Origin: Merluccius polli
Lineage: Eukaryota; Chordata; Actinopteri; Gadiformes; Merlucciidae
Assembly (NCBI GenBank): GCA_030340625.1
Contig: JAOPHQ010002843.1
Span: 476,001 to 540,000 of the forward strand
DNA length: 64,000 nucleotides
Direction: 5' to 3'
Shown: positions 43,801-56,000 of the stretch, one piece after another
Layout: each line of letters starts with the position of its first letter
Numbering within the stretch: position 1 is the stretch's first letter
Notes under the pieces: generated by a model
Seen by the model: only the letters and a program-made list of their open reading frames with translations
The model's database searches: none
What the model was told of the DNA's origin: nothing
Program-made: the position numbers and the translations under genes

Positions 43801-45317
43801 TTGACCATACACATATGTTTCAGTACTATAATATGCAGCTCAATCAATGGAGCCCAGAGAGGCTGGAGTAACCACAACAATGTTTCTATTTCTCTAACGC
43901 TGTTTTCTACTAGTGTCGCGATGGGCGGAAGCTGGTAGTTCCTCACGTCATCTCAGTAGCGAGCAACATGGACCGCGGTATAATGGCCTACATGCACAAC
44001 TCCCTGCAGCTATTGAAGAAACACGACGGCAAGCAGAAACTCTATCAGAGGAAGGTGAACATCAGAATGTGTATATTTTGTCTCTTTTTTTCATTCTTTA
44101 ACGTTATGCATGTCCTGAGTATTGCTTTGTGTTGATGCTAGGTGTTGAAGCTGCATCCGGTGTTGGCTCCGGTCAAAGTGGCCTTGGACATGGGCAGGGG
44201 ATCTACGCTGGAGCTAAGACAGGTAGCAACTATTTGCTTGAATAGAACTTGTATTGTACACCAAAGGCTGTAAAGTGGTACCTGGGGTCTACCCCTGATC
44301 CCGTCAATTGTAAACACTAACAGGTGTATGAACAACATGCTGAAATACCAACCACTTATCCAACATCAGCAAAGCTTACAACTCAGCAACTATGCAAGCT
44401 TGCCTTCCTAATGACCACGTCCTGTTTGCCTACTGGTATATCTGTTAGCAAGCCTACATTGAAAGGAAACCTAGGGCATTTTTTCCAAACCACATTTTTG
44501 ACAAAACTACTTGACACTGAAGAAGTATTTTATGGTGCCAATTGTCTTTCTGTCTGTCTTAATATTCATGTTTGGTTTCTAGGTGTGTGGGGGCTTGTTG
44601 CAGGAGTTCCTGGATGCTGGAATCTCTGTATGGCCAGGATATTTAGATACCACATCATTATCTATGGAGCAGCTAAACACCAAGTAAAACCCCATCAAAC
44701 AGTCTATGATTTGTTTAGCTGCGTTACACACTAGCCACGCTAAGCAATAGCCACAATACGGCCTAACCCCACTGAGCACGGCTTAAACTGGTTGTATGCA
44801 TTGCATTGAAGTATTTACATAGAAAATGTTTACAATATGCTTAATAGATCACCTTTTTATGTCTTTCCTATTGTGTAGTTTGAGTACATTTTTCGAATAC
44901 AGTTCTTAAAGATGGCAGTTGCTCTTCTATGACTCTTTCTTGTGAGTGCTGAGCTGATAAACCTCGCCAACATGAAGTCATGCAACAGTCAACACGCCAA
45001 CAAAAAAACATTTCTAAAATACTTGATCACTACCGTCCATATCATTGACTATTCCTAGAACTGGATGATGCTGTAATCTGCTTTGTCGCCATATAGAAAA
45101 TATATCTCCATTAGTGACGAGCCACTTTGCTGTGTGTGTGTGTGTTTCCAGGTACGATGAGATGGGCGTTCTCTTCACCATGGTGATAGATGAGAAGACA
45201 CTGGAAAGCGGGCTGCTGCAGGTGCGCAGCAGAGACACCACCGTCAGAGAGTTCAAACACATCTCTGAGGTGAAGGGCTTCCTGCTCCGATACATACGTG
45301 CCGCCCACAACATGTGA
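40814..45317 (+). CDS. polg2: mitochondrial DNA polymerase gamma accessory subunit
   Basis: Eight exons: 40814-41294, 41557-41662, 41924-42029, 42522-42707, 43914-44054, 44142-44222, 44583-44683 and 45152-45317. All have GT-AG borders, giving 1,368 nt and 455 aa, against 485 aa in human as I recall. The protein is the dimeric processivity factor of the mitochondrial replicase. It descends from class II aminoacyl-tRNA synthetases and ends in an anticodon-binding-like domain. The N-terminus (MKRFRICRDTRPLRQFVNRH) is basic and Arg-rich, as expected of a mitochondrial presequence. Conserved stretches include LEQYSSWLELVNKRLPFGLA, QWLDYWTRLRLQWWRK, YSFPWGQETLENLW, LAPVKVALDMGRGSTLELRQ, GISVWPGYLDT and YDEMGVLFTMV. 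The exon 2 donor is taken at ggtag|gtgagg because this keeps the frame into GEATYASLVWF. In human, POLG2 is likewise next to DDX5. Confidence 0.96.
43320..43580. repeat. minisatellite of acctcCATAGAGGtaccaca units in polg2 intron 4
   Basis: About ten units of roughly 23-30 bp built around cctccatagagg(t)accacac. The core cctc...gagg is itself an imperfect palindrome, so each unit can fold. Non-coding. The minus-strand frame through it (VPLWRYM repeats) is an artefact. Confidence 0.88.
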
Positions 45318-45513
45318 ATGACCATGTCCTCCTGGCCAGAATGGTTGAAACCACACACAAGTTGGACTGCCATGTTGGCAGTGGCACTTGTGTGGTGGCT
45401 TGTGTGGTGGCCTGGCATGAACATTTTGTGGACGTTTGTCCCTGATGACATCTTGTGTGCAGCTACGAGTTTTGCAGAAGCCTACCACAAACTGTACTTT
45501 CCTGTTTTTTTTC

Positions 45514-45519
45514 AATAAA
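45514..45519 (+). promoter_or_regulatory. polg2: polg2 poly(A) signal AATAAA
   Basis: AATAAA lies 197 bp after the polg2 stop codon. Only six bases later the TTAA of a transposon insertion begins, so cleavage (normally 10-30 bases downstream) must take place inside transposon sequence. Confidence 0.8.
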
Positions 45520-45831
45520 ATATCGTTAAAGGAACTATATGTAGGATTGCGACCTCTCTGGCCAAAACTGTTATTGCAACCACGTTGTAAATACTGTACA
45601 GCATGGTACTCCCTCCCCCTCCCCCCCCCCCAGAGTAGCGGTTGCCAGATTCCCCGTTCCCGGATTACTCAACACAACACTGTGTCTACTAGAAGGAGCA
45701 ACCATGACAAGTGTTTTACATACTGTTCTTTGCTTTTATTTAGGTAAAGAACATAGAATTGCCTCTGTGTATGAAGTGTGCTATACAAATACACTTGCCT
45801 TGCATAGATCCCTGATAATATTGACCAACTG

Positions 45832-46140
45832 CATCACCGTCACCGGGGCTTCATAGTAATGTGTCCGAATAGAGCAGCCCTCTCGGACACACACACATGC
45901 TGTTACCGCTGTTTTATTATCATCCACACTTCCAGACCATCACCGGGGCTTCATAGTAATGTGTCCGAGGAGAGCAGCCCTCTCGGACACACACACATGC
46001 TGTTACCGCTGTTTTATTAGCATCCACACTCCCACACCGTCACCGGGGCTTCATAGTAATGTGTCCGAATAGAGCAGCCCCCAACGGACACACACGCCAG
46101 CTCTGACCGCTGTTTTATTATCATCCACACTGCAGTCGGT
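45832..46140. repeat. 100-bp tandem repeat, three copies
   Basis: caccggggcttcatagtaat starts at 45841, 45941 and 46041, a period of exactly 100 bp. Each unit continues with gtgtccga, agagcagccc, ggacacacac and a gctgttttatta end. A related single unit is found inside the hAT-type element at about 23578-23660. Confidence 0.9.
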
Positions 46141-47538
46141 GTGCAGTAAATGGCACCCTCAATGGTGTGAAATCCTTACATACAGTCATTGAGCAAACGA
46201 TACTGACTTCGTGAAAACGCCCATGAGGCAACGACGCAATGATTCGCTTCAAACATGTTTTTCTAGCAAAAACTGAATAATGGCGATGAGCCAAATATAA
46301 TTCTAAAGATATACTGCAATAGTTCACTCCAGTGGAAACATGGACCATTTTCATTACCCAACTAAAATATATTTGGTAGGCTAATAGTGCAATGTAAACA
46401 TGTTCACGAATGCATTTAGTAACGTCAGACATTTCTGACCCGAAACATTTGTAGCTGCAGCCTTCCTTATACAGTAAATGGCTGCAGCTCAGCCTATCTG
46501 GCAACCCGGATGGCGACACAGTACTGACTTCGCGATTGGATGCTAGGCAGAAGGTGGCGCAACAGACCAAAACACAAAATGAAAACAAAACAGTTTTCCT
46601 GGGGTCCGTTTCACAAAGCAGGTTTAGTGAAAACCCTGGGTTTATTAACCCTGAAATGAGGGAAACGCTGAGTTTTCCGTTTCACAAAGGGAGGTAACTC
46701 AAACCAGAGAAAGAGGGGTAACTCTAGCCTGTTTCAGAGAGAGAGGTAACTTACGCTCTCGGTCAGTTACCGTAGTAACAGACTCTATGAACCTAACCTG
46801 GTCGGGACCAGGTTTTACTCAATGAACATAGAGTTTCAATCTGTCTCCGGCCCTCTTTCAGCCACACACGCCATTTGATTTCCTCTTTCATTCAGTCAGC
46901 AGGCGAGTTTTGGCGTAGCCGTCTGTCAAAAATCATTTAAAAAATCAGAGTCAGTGCTATTTCAGAAGTCCATTAGGCACAGTAGGAGGAGACTTTTTTC
47001 ACGAACATGTCCTTTTGACCAGCGCTCGAAGTGGAAAAAAATAAGTGCCGGTGTCGTGCCAAAAACTGATTGTCTGCCAGAATCTGATTGTGGCCGCGGG
47101 AGCGCGCACAGCAGCCCGTTGAGCGGTAGCGCAACAACGTCTGCTTTTCTCTGGATTAAACGGCCATAATATGCAGATACACACAACTGTATTATAATGT
47201 AATTATAGCAAAGGCACGTGTCTTCGAAAGTGTAACGTTTGTTGTTACGTAATTATTACAACTGTGGCCAAAAGAAGTGTAGTTTGTAGCGAAATCAGAC
47301 ATGGCAATTACGTAATAGACATGTCTATGTGCTTGGTATGTCTGATGACTTTGTTTAGCCCCGTCTTTGGAAATTAGACAATAATGAATATGATTTATTG
47401 GTGGGTTTTCAATAAAGATATGATAACGTTTGCAATGATCATCGTGACTCTGCATTATTTTGATCTGATCTGGGCCCTACATAGCTTTTGCTTCCCATGT
47501 TTGGATGTGTTTTGCAGTTTTCAATCAGTTTTCACCTC

Positions 47539-47900
47539 TCAAAAACTGATTGAAGGCATAGTATAGTTACTGAGAGGTTATTTCTGCCTAAATATGACTT
47601 GATCTCATTCATGAGCTTCATAATGTAAGATCTGAGCTCACAGGACAGCTTGAAATCCTTTTAAAGGACCATTACAACACAAAATAGGCAATTTCACCTG
47701 CCAAAAATTGATTGAAGGCCAAATACAGTTACTCAAAGGTGATTTCTGCCTAAATATGACTTGATCTCATTCATAAGCTTCATAATATAAACACTAGAGC
47801 TCACAGGACACCTTGGAATTCTTTTAAAGGACCATTACAACACAAAATAGGCATTTTCACCTGCCAAAAATTTATTGCAGCTCCTTCCTTGTAACTTAAA
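47539..47900. repeat. tandem repeat of about 162 bp, 2+ copies
   Basis: caaaaa(c/t)tgattgaaggc occurs at 47539 and 47702, with a partial third copy at 47863. Units include tgatctcattcat(a/g)agcttc and aggaccattacaacacaaaa. A more distant copy in the same direction lies at about 49990-50140. Confidence 0.82.
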
Positions 47901-48193
47901 GGTGTATTCTGCCTCAAAATGACTGGTCTTTATCCTGAATCATCATATGTGACAGATTACCTCACATTACACCTCACATTCAAGGCTGGATTAGTACCCT
48001 GAGGGGCCCCTGCACTGAAGCTCATGTGCCGTTCTCAACTTTTTACTGTTCAATTTCTACTAGTTCATTATTTTTATGTATTTTTTTTACTTTGATTGGT
48101 GTGTATTCCACCTACTTTTTTATGATCACACTGCTGGCCTGGCATGCAGAACACTGATTCACCTGAAATAAAAGTATTATTATTATTATGATC

Positions 48194-48194
<1 letters not shown>

Positions 48195-48269
<75 letters not shown>
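48195..48269. repeat. (AT)n microsatellite
   Basis: About 37 AT dinucleotides in a row. Confidence 0.95.
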
Positions 48270-48274
<5 letters not shown>

Positions 48275-48326
48275 ATCTTCCCAATCTGTGACACTATCTG
48301 ATAGGAAAGCATATATTCATACTGAC

Positions 48327-49295
48327 CCATTGATTAATGTCCTCTGACATGCCAGGCCAGTAAAACCTTTTTGATATTGCATCTCTGGTCTTTTTCTGGC
48401 CACAGTGTGCACCAGTGCTACTGGCATGGAAGTCCACAAAAACCGAATCGGCCTCCTCTTTTCCACGGACCACCTTTACTTTTAGGCAATGAGGCTGTCC
48501 TTTGTGCTTAATATAGTGCAAGTGACCCTCTATAAAAAGAGGAAAAAAAAGTTAATGATGAATTATGAGCAATTACAAATAAGATATGTATGTGTATTTA
48601 CTATGAAAGCTATTTAATATTTAAATAATTTCTCACATAAGTAATAGCCTATGTCAAGCTAAAAAAAAGAGGAGGACACTGAAAAAGGCTTAGGCCAACA
48701 CGCCCAGTTGCGCTCATAGACACGCAAGTTCATAGTGGCACAGAGCGAGAAAATGACAACTGCCTCGGTGTCAAACTAGAAAATACACCTGCGTCAAAAT
48801 AGAGCCCAAAGAGCTGCAGCATCCAAAATGTTTTACCTTAAACTAAATAAATGAAATAAAGTAAATTAAATTGACAGCCTAATGAGATGGAATAGGCTAA
48901 GATAGGCTAATTATACTTAATTATGCTTAATTGTGTTAGTTTGCCATGTGAGTTAATAATGCCAGTGCCATGGTTAGTTTCAGTCATATTTATACATATA
49001 TTTATTAGTATACTTACTTAATATCATTTACTTACTTATACTTACTATACTTACTATACTACTACTGGATAGAAAACTCAGTTATACAACAAAACAATCT
49101 ATCTGTACAACCAAAGACACAAATTCAGGCTTTTCTTACAATAATACAATTAAAGATTAATATAATTTACTCACCTTGCACTTCAAAAGCCTTTGTCTTC
49201 CGGCGAAAATTACTTTGCTCGACTGTAGATAATCCAGGGGGTAGGGTTCCATCAAACAAGAAACACTTTATCTCTTCATGTAGACAGGGATCCAT
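48327..49295 (-). pseudogene. integrase-like fragment with HHCC zinc-finger start (Ginger/GIN1-like), two exons
   Basis: On the minus strand, an ATG exon (49295-49175, starting MDPCLHEEIKCFLFDG) ends at a GTGAGT donor. It joins in phase to 48529-48327, which reads EGHLHYIKHKGQPHCLKV and then FHASSTGAHCGQKKTRDAIS and KRFYWPGMSEDINQW. The H-x6-H followed by RFYWPGM is the N-terminal half of the HHCC zinc finger of retroelement and Ginger-type integrases. The two cysteines and the DDE core would lie in further exons, which I do not find. Similar proteins in fish are often labelled KRAB-A domain-containing 2-like or GIN1-like. Probably a truncated transposon or domesticated-gene fragment. Confidence 0.7.
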
Positions 49296-49349
49296 GATGA
49301 ATGATGAAATAAAGTGGTCACTCAAGTTCATCTAGCAGCCACAAATCCA

Positions 49350-49390
49350 CCACCACCACCACACGCACACACACACACACACACCTACAT

Positions 49391-49448
<58 letters not shown>

Positions 49449-49490
49449 TCACGCACACACACACACACACACCTACACACACACACACAC

Positions 49491-49529
<39 letters not shown>

Positions 49530-49552
49530 CACACACACACACACACACACAC

Positions 49553-49586
<34 letters not shown>

Positions 49587-49612
49587 TCACGCACGCACAC
49601 ACACACACACTC
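49350..49612. repeat. (CA)n microsatellite with interspersed ctacac and ctttcacg
   Basis: About 260 bp of nearly pure CA repeats. Open frames on both strands are artefacts. Confidence 0.96.
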
Positions 49613-50374
49613 CACCCCACGTGAACTACACCTTCCAGACTAAACGTATAACACCTGTTCCACATTTCAAAGGTGTTTGTTATGGGAACCCAGCTCTTTC
49701 CCTCTGTTTTGTTTTTTCTGTCTTTTACAATAAATGTTAATTTTGGAATAAAACTTTCAATTTCTGTTTCTATTCACTGCAGTTATTCATGTAAACCAGT
49801 AGTCTGAGACATTGTTTACAGGTTAAAAGGGAGTTAAATACAATTTGGTAATGATCAAAGGTTTTTGTGTTAATGTAAGGGCAGTTAAAACAGGCCGGTC
49901 AAATTTGACCGGGAGCACCAAAGTAAGGGGGGAGAAACGAACACGACACAAAGGTTAATTAACCAAGTGTGCATGGGCATGTAGTAGATGCATGCAGCCT
50001 GCATGCCTTAAAAGGGCCAATGCAATGCATAAATAGCATTTTTACACTTGCCAAATATTGTTTCCAGCTCCTGATGTTGGACTGAAAGGGGAGCTCTGCC
50101 TCAAAGTCACTTCATATCACTCATCAGTTATAATTTGAAGAATATATCTTAACCACTACTTTTCACTACTTGTAAACTGTGTAAAGGGCCAGTGTGAGCA
50201 TGGCTGGATCGACCATAGGGGCAATCCCTCCATGAAAATACTTTTTTTTTGTTGGTCAGTCTTCACAGAAATAAGACACAAGGCTTGACCCATCCTTAGA
50301 TAGTCACTGTTGGAAACCAGTGTGTCCAACACAAAATATGGAGTTACAAGGTTTCCACCCAAACAGCAATGCAA

Positions 50375-50617
50375 TTATCCAGTTGGATTGAGAAAAAAGT
50401 TATTGTCCCCGCGGGACCTAAATGAAATAAATGAATAGTTACCATTCAAGCATTTTTCCCCTGTAATAGTATTGTGATTGCAAAGGACTCCATTTAAACT
50501 TACGCAGCAGTGTTTGCACTTCTTTCTAAAAACGTGTTGAAACTCGCCATATGAGCGCATTAGGATTTCCAATTCGAGGTTGGTGAAAAACGTAGCCCTC
50601 CTCTTTCCCGTTGCCAT
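50375..50617 (-). pseudogene. Harbinger Myb/SANT-like DNA-binding protein fragment
   Basis: The reading starts MATGKRRATFFTNLELEILM and continues RSYGEFQHVFRKK, the first helices of the Myb/SANT-like domain found in the second protein of PIF/Harbinger transposons and in the related vertebrate NAIF1 family. After RKK the expected SNTAA text is in another frame. The start lies 213 bp inside the right end of the Harbinger-like element, in the expected place and orientation. Confidence 0.72.
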
Positions 50618-51319
50618 GGTGACTCGTCGAATCGGGGCTCCATTGATGCTGGCTTTTTGTAGTTGTGGTGCACGCGCTTAACCCTAGGTGAAACTACTCT
50701 GAGTTGATCAAATTAACTCAAAACCGGTGTTGTGGAACCGAAAACTCAGAGTTTTCTATTTCAGAGTAGATCAACTCAGCGTTTAGGATTAAACTCAGAG
50801 GTTGATGAACCTGCTTTGTGAAACGGACCCCTGGTACAGAAATATTGCGTTTGAAATTAAATATTCTGGCTGGACTACTATTATGTCTGACATAAATACT
50901 TGAAATTAACATGATTCCTCAATGTCTAGTGACATATTAGGGTCATTTTATGATTACTTTGAGTACATTTCTTACATATAGCTCCTTTAAAACTCTTTTC
51001 AGTTTATGGGTATCTGGTCCAAGTCATTGCAGTTTAGATGACATTTGGTTTGGGTTTGTATTGTCTTTTTCCAATCTGCACCACAACCTTAAAAATCAGT
51101 GATTAAATCACAAATACAATGAAAAATAATATAATTAACGCACTTCATTTATAATTTGTTTTTGTCTGTATGCCGAATTTACACAACACACACAGTTGAC
51201 TAATTTATGCAGATCGCCAAATCTCGCGAGCTTTGAGTTGTGATAAGCCACTCCCTCTACTACGATTGGCCCGTCATTACCCGTACATGTGTGTGCCGCT
51301 TAGCTGCTAGCGTTGGAGG

Positions 51320-53000
51320 ATGGCCGCAGACAAGCAGAATGAGGCAAAAATTGCCTCAGTGGATGAAAATAAAGAAAACGTACCCGACACAGGAGTTGGC
51401 TTGGAGAGTATCCTTTCTACACGAAACGTCCCCTCATCTGCGGGTTGTATTTATTGTTGTAATGCTCATAATCCCTGTCGACTCGGGGCTAACGTAGGCT
51501 AGCTAGGATAGAGAAAAGCTAACTTGGGCTACGTGTCATTCTGAACCGCCTTGCTCAGCGAATGGCAATCTTTTAAATGTACTAAATCCGCCTGTCATGT
51601 ACTGTATTTCCTTTAAAAGGTCAAATCAGGATATAGTTTATAGGTATGTAGTGTCTATTGTGTATATATAATGTACACCATTTAGGTATCTGCTGTTCTA
51701 GAGATAGCAGCTGCAATAACGTTGAGGACTACAACTGTACCATCATAATGGAGGTTTTGTTAGATTGTGATTTCTGAATATATTGTCTATCGCTTGTCTT
51801 GATGAAGTTTGCCATAACTACAAATTGCAGTTTTGCAAATCATCAAGGATTCTCAGCAGCAGCACGGCCTCAGACATGGAGACTACCAGAGATACAGGTC
51901 AGTTATGTCTAAATGTGACCTGTGTGTGTGTGTGTGTGTGTAATATATTACACGTTATCTAATATCTTTGATCACAGGTGGCTACATTTAGTACATTATG
52001 TTGTAGGCTAGTTAAGAAGGCTCACTCTTTAAATTCTGTCATACTTAAAGCATTGATTATTTGAATATCTATAATACTGGATGATTAAGATTGTAATATT
52101 GTTGTGATTATAATATATACATATTCTATGTGTCCAGGGGCTACTGCTCACGGCGGCTGCGACGCTTGCGCAAAACCCTGGGCTTTAAGATGGGAAACCG
52201 CCACAAGTTCACTGGCAAGAAGATAACTGAGGAGATGCTCTCTGACAGCAGGTGGGAATCTGGCCATAACGATGTGACTTTATGTCTGAAATGATTAGCA
52301 GACCCGGCCTACTCATTGGCTGTAATGTGAACAAGGGGCCGTGCAGCGTAGTTCTCATTTGGCTTGGGGAATGGGACTGTCTTGTGGTGCTCTTCAAGGT
52401 ATCTGCTGCTGGTTCTGATGGAGGCGGAGCGGGCCTGGAGCTACGCCATGCAACTAAAGCAGGAGGCCAACACGGAGCCCCGCAAGCGCTTCCACCTGAT
52501 GTCGCGGCTGCGCAAGGCAGCTAAGCATGGCCAGAAGCTGGAGAAGCTGTGCGAGAGCCCCAGCATCGACGCAAAGACCAAGCTGGAGGCACAGGTAGGC
52601 GCCCCTGGGCACCAGAGGCCATGGCTCTAGAAATGGCTTGGCTACGCATGTACCACCATTGAGATACCACACCTAAGAAGAGTCTGGACTGCAAAGTGAT
52701 TTCCACGAAGTGGAGGCAGTGAAAAATGTATTTTTATATTGGAGTTGTGATGCATAATAACGCATCAAAAGTAGTTAGTGTGTGGCATGTAGGTTTGCGA
52801 AAAGTTGAACGGAAAACCACATGATTCTATGTCAGTTTTTTGAGTGAAGGTGGCAAACTGCATACACTGTACAATCTAATTGAGCTTGTTTGTTGTAGGC
52901 CTACACAGCGTACCTGACTGGCATGGTAGAGTTTGAACTGCAGGAGTGGAAGCCAGCCATGGAGGCTTTCAACAAGTGCAAGTGAGAATTTTACAGAAAT

Positions 53001-53072
<72 letters not shown>

Positions 53073-56000
53073 CCAAGTAATTAATGCATGAATAGTGAAC
53101 AAATAGCATTTTGTGTGTTTCAGGACCATCTATGAGAAGCTAGCCAGTGCCTTTACTGAAGAGCTGGCAGTGCTGTATCACCAGCGCGTGGAGGAAATCT
53201 CACCCAACATCCGCTACTGTGCTTATAACATTGGTGAGTACACATGCACACGTATTATTATAACATACATGCACGCACCCACACATTGGTGAGTACACAT
53301 TCGGGATGTGAACAACTCGCATTGTTCATGGTCGAAAAATCGGTGAGTGGTATGAGCAAATAATCGATTGTTCGGATTCGATGATGGGGTCAGAAATGAA
53401 CACCTTGCTGATGCCGAATGCGGTAGAAATGTTCCTATTTGCGGTCTACAATGTTTGCAGCTGCATTGTACCCCAATATTGAGAGGTGCCAAACAGATTA
53501 TAATCTATTGATGTTGTGGCCAATATCCATCAATTGGCCTTACATTTTGGTGATCTGAAAATGTGGAAGCGTGGATCTCCCGTCGGAGCGCACGTCCATC
53601 CTCTACATATTCAATGACATGCCTAATTATCCACCCCCAAATTCGTTTTTTTCCATGTACCCCAAAGCATATATCAATATTGTACCGCAACACAAACAAG
53701 AACCAGATTCATACCGAAATTCAAAAAATGTTTTGCGAATGTTCTGATATGGCCTTGTGCGTTGGGCTTAACGTCTAGTTAAACCCTGTCTGAATCGAGC
53801 CAGCAGAGACCGGTGCTGTAGAATCGCGTTTTTAATCAACTGATCGATTTTTCCTTTTCATTTCTGAAGCGGTTCAATTCGTTAAAACAAATGCGTTATT
53901 TAACGCCGTGGACAGAAGTACAATATTGCGTAGGATTGCTGCGTGGATGTCAGTGGCTTACAGATCCACTTATTGGTCTGAGTCCGACTCGCTTATGTAA
54001 CCTAAAAGTCTCAGAACACACTAGCATAAAAGTAGCAGTAACAAGATTTTTTCTGGATGCAAAAGAAAAACAAAACTTATTTCTAAAAAAGAAACCAAGT
54101 TTCAGCTTTAGTTTCTTGATCAGGTATTGCATGTGTGCATTAAAAGACAATACATATCAATATAGCATACACATGCTCACACCGACACATTTAAAGGTGC
54201 CGTAGGTAACATTTATGATTTGTTGACATGGCATACTCGGCTATTGGTGAAATGCTCTGTGAGAATATCTGTTTTGAGTTGACTGCGCTTGCCTGTGAGA
54301 ATATCTGTTTTGAGTTGACTGCGCTTGCCTTTGTAGAAACCAATTTAGATTTTAGACCACTCCCAGATCATTGGTGGTTCAGTTTTTTAAAAAAAAGAGG
54401 TTTTTCTACTCTCTCCAACTCTTGAATCTTACATACAGCACCTCCTAATGGCAAATAAGAATGCATGTCATTGTATATCTATGTAAAGCACTCTTAACCT
54501 CTGCAACCCCCCCCCCCCCCCCCCTCCCAAAAGCAAAGACATCATAAGGCATTTAAACATGTGAGAAAGCAGTCATGTGATACACCCCTAGAACGCTTAG
54601 ATTCTTAAATGTGTATCTATCATAACTATTTTTAGCTCAATTAAACACAATTCCAACCCCAAACAAAATAATAAGCATTTAACAAGCATATTTCATAACA
54701 CGCATGCACACCAATAGCGATCTTTTTCCCAACATGGTATCTACACAAACTATATATCATATCATGGAAGCTGTGACTCTGCTGATTCCAACAGCCCAAA
54801 CCATATCACTCTATGACCAAAACTCACTGAACCTAGAGGCCAAAAAACATCAAGAACAATCTTCACTTTTTCTAGTTACAATCACAAAATATGTCTTGTT
54901 TTGTCCTCAAAGTTGTTTGATCGCTTAAAATTGTTAGGGATGAAGAGGCCTTAAGCCTTTTAATGCCAATGACATGGCAAATATTCAAAGTGCTATAATT
55001 CCACATTTGAAATTAAATTAAACTACAGGGTTTTTATTTACAAATGTATTGTGTATGTAATTTTCAAAATAAAAACACCCTCCCAATCGAACACGGCCAC
55101 AAATCATTGTTGTTTATAACTGACTTTGTCTATAGGCTACAGCACAACACATTAGGACATAACAACAATAAACAACACTAAATACAATTAAACCAGACAA
55201 AAAAGAAAACAGTTACTATATAGCCTACCAACTCATGGTAGAAGCACACAAATCTAGGAAAAATTACCAAATCAACAGCAAATCAAATTCTGACAGACAA
55301 AGCAACTGCAAGTCAACTTCGGAAAGGCAAAGTAACCTTTTATTTGTTTGTTCTATTTTGACATCCACAAATTATTGCGTAGTATCCTGATTCTTGCGTG
55401 GTCTTGTAGTTCTCGCGTGATCCCGCGAATCCAGCCGCCTTGCAGCGCTACGCTGCCGTTACGCGCCCGGTGGAAATTGACGCAGGGCACAGGACGCAGC
55501 CGTTCCGCGTCGCTTACGTCCCCGGTGGAAATCCGGTATAGACCCAGCTCCCAACCCAACTTTGAGAATAGATTAACGGCGATATTTTTTTTATCGCCCG
55601 ATAAGAGTCTCGCGTTAACGCAGCACGTTAACACCGATAACGGCCCACCACTAATTTTAAATAAACTAGAAAATGCATTTCCTGCAGAAAACGCGTGTGA
55701 ATGCTGGAAGCTGAATGATAAGCGCAAAGCAGAAATATAAAATTAATTGATCTGAAGATTCTGAAAGTAGTAGTAGAAGCTGAAATAGTAGGAGAAGCTG
55801 AAAGTAGTAGTAGAAGCTGAAATAGTAGAAGAATCTGAAAGTAGTAGAAGAAGCTGAAATAGTAGAAGAATCTGAAAGTAGTAGTAGAAGCTGAAATAGT
55901 AGAAGTAGCTGAAAGTAGTAGTAGCTGAATTAGTAATACTAATAGCTGAAGTAGAAGTAACTGAAGTAGTAACAACACTGCTGAACGTCCTCAAAAAGTA

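Larger units (their letters stand above)
46602..50830. mobile_element. PIF/Harbinger-like element (4.2 kb), nested
   Basis: The ends GGGTCCGTTTCACAAAGCAG and its reverse complement are flanked by CTG (46599-46601 and 50831-50833), a 3-bp duplication as in Harbinger elements. A Myb-like coding fragment lies near the right end (50375-50617). No DDE transposase was recognised, so it is probably non-autonomous. It contains other repeats and an integrase-like fragment. Confidence 0.85.
45530..50986. mobile_element. outer TTAA-target transposon behind polg2, itself interrupted
   Basis: The ends AGGAACTATATGTA (45530) and TACATATAGCTCCT (50986) form a 14-bp inverted repeat with one mismatch, flanked by TTAA at 45526-45529 and 50987-50990, as in Kolobok/piggyBac elements. 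Excluding the internal Harbinger-like insertion it is about 1.2 kb and non-coding. It contains the 100-bp minisatellite at 45841-46140. Confidence 0.8.

Noticed and set aside
49314..49665. Long open frames on both strands
   Set aside because: They are translations of a CA microsatellite (Thr/His or Cys/Val repeats).
55628..55994. Leu/Ser/Phe-rich minus-strand frames resembling membrane proteins
   Set aside because: They come from the GAAGCTGAAAGTAGTA tandem array.
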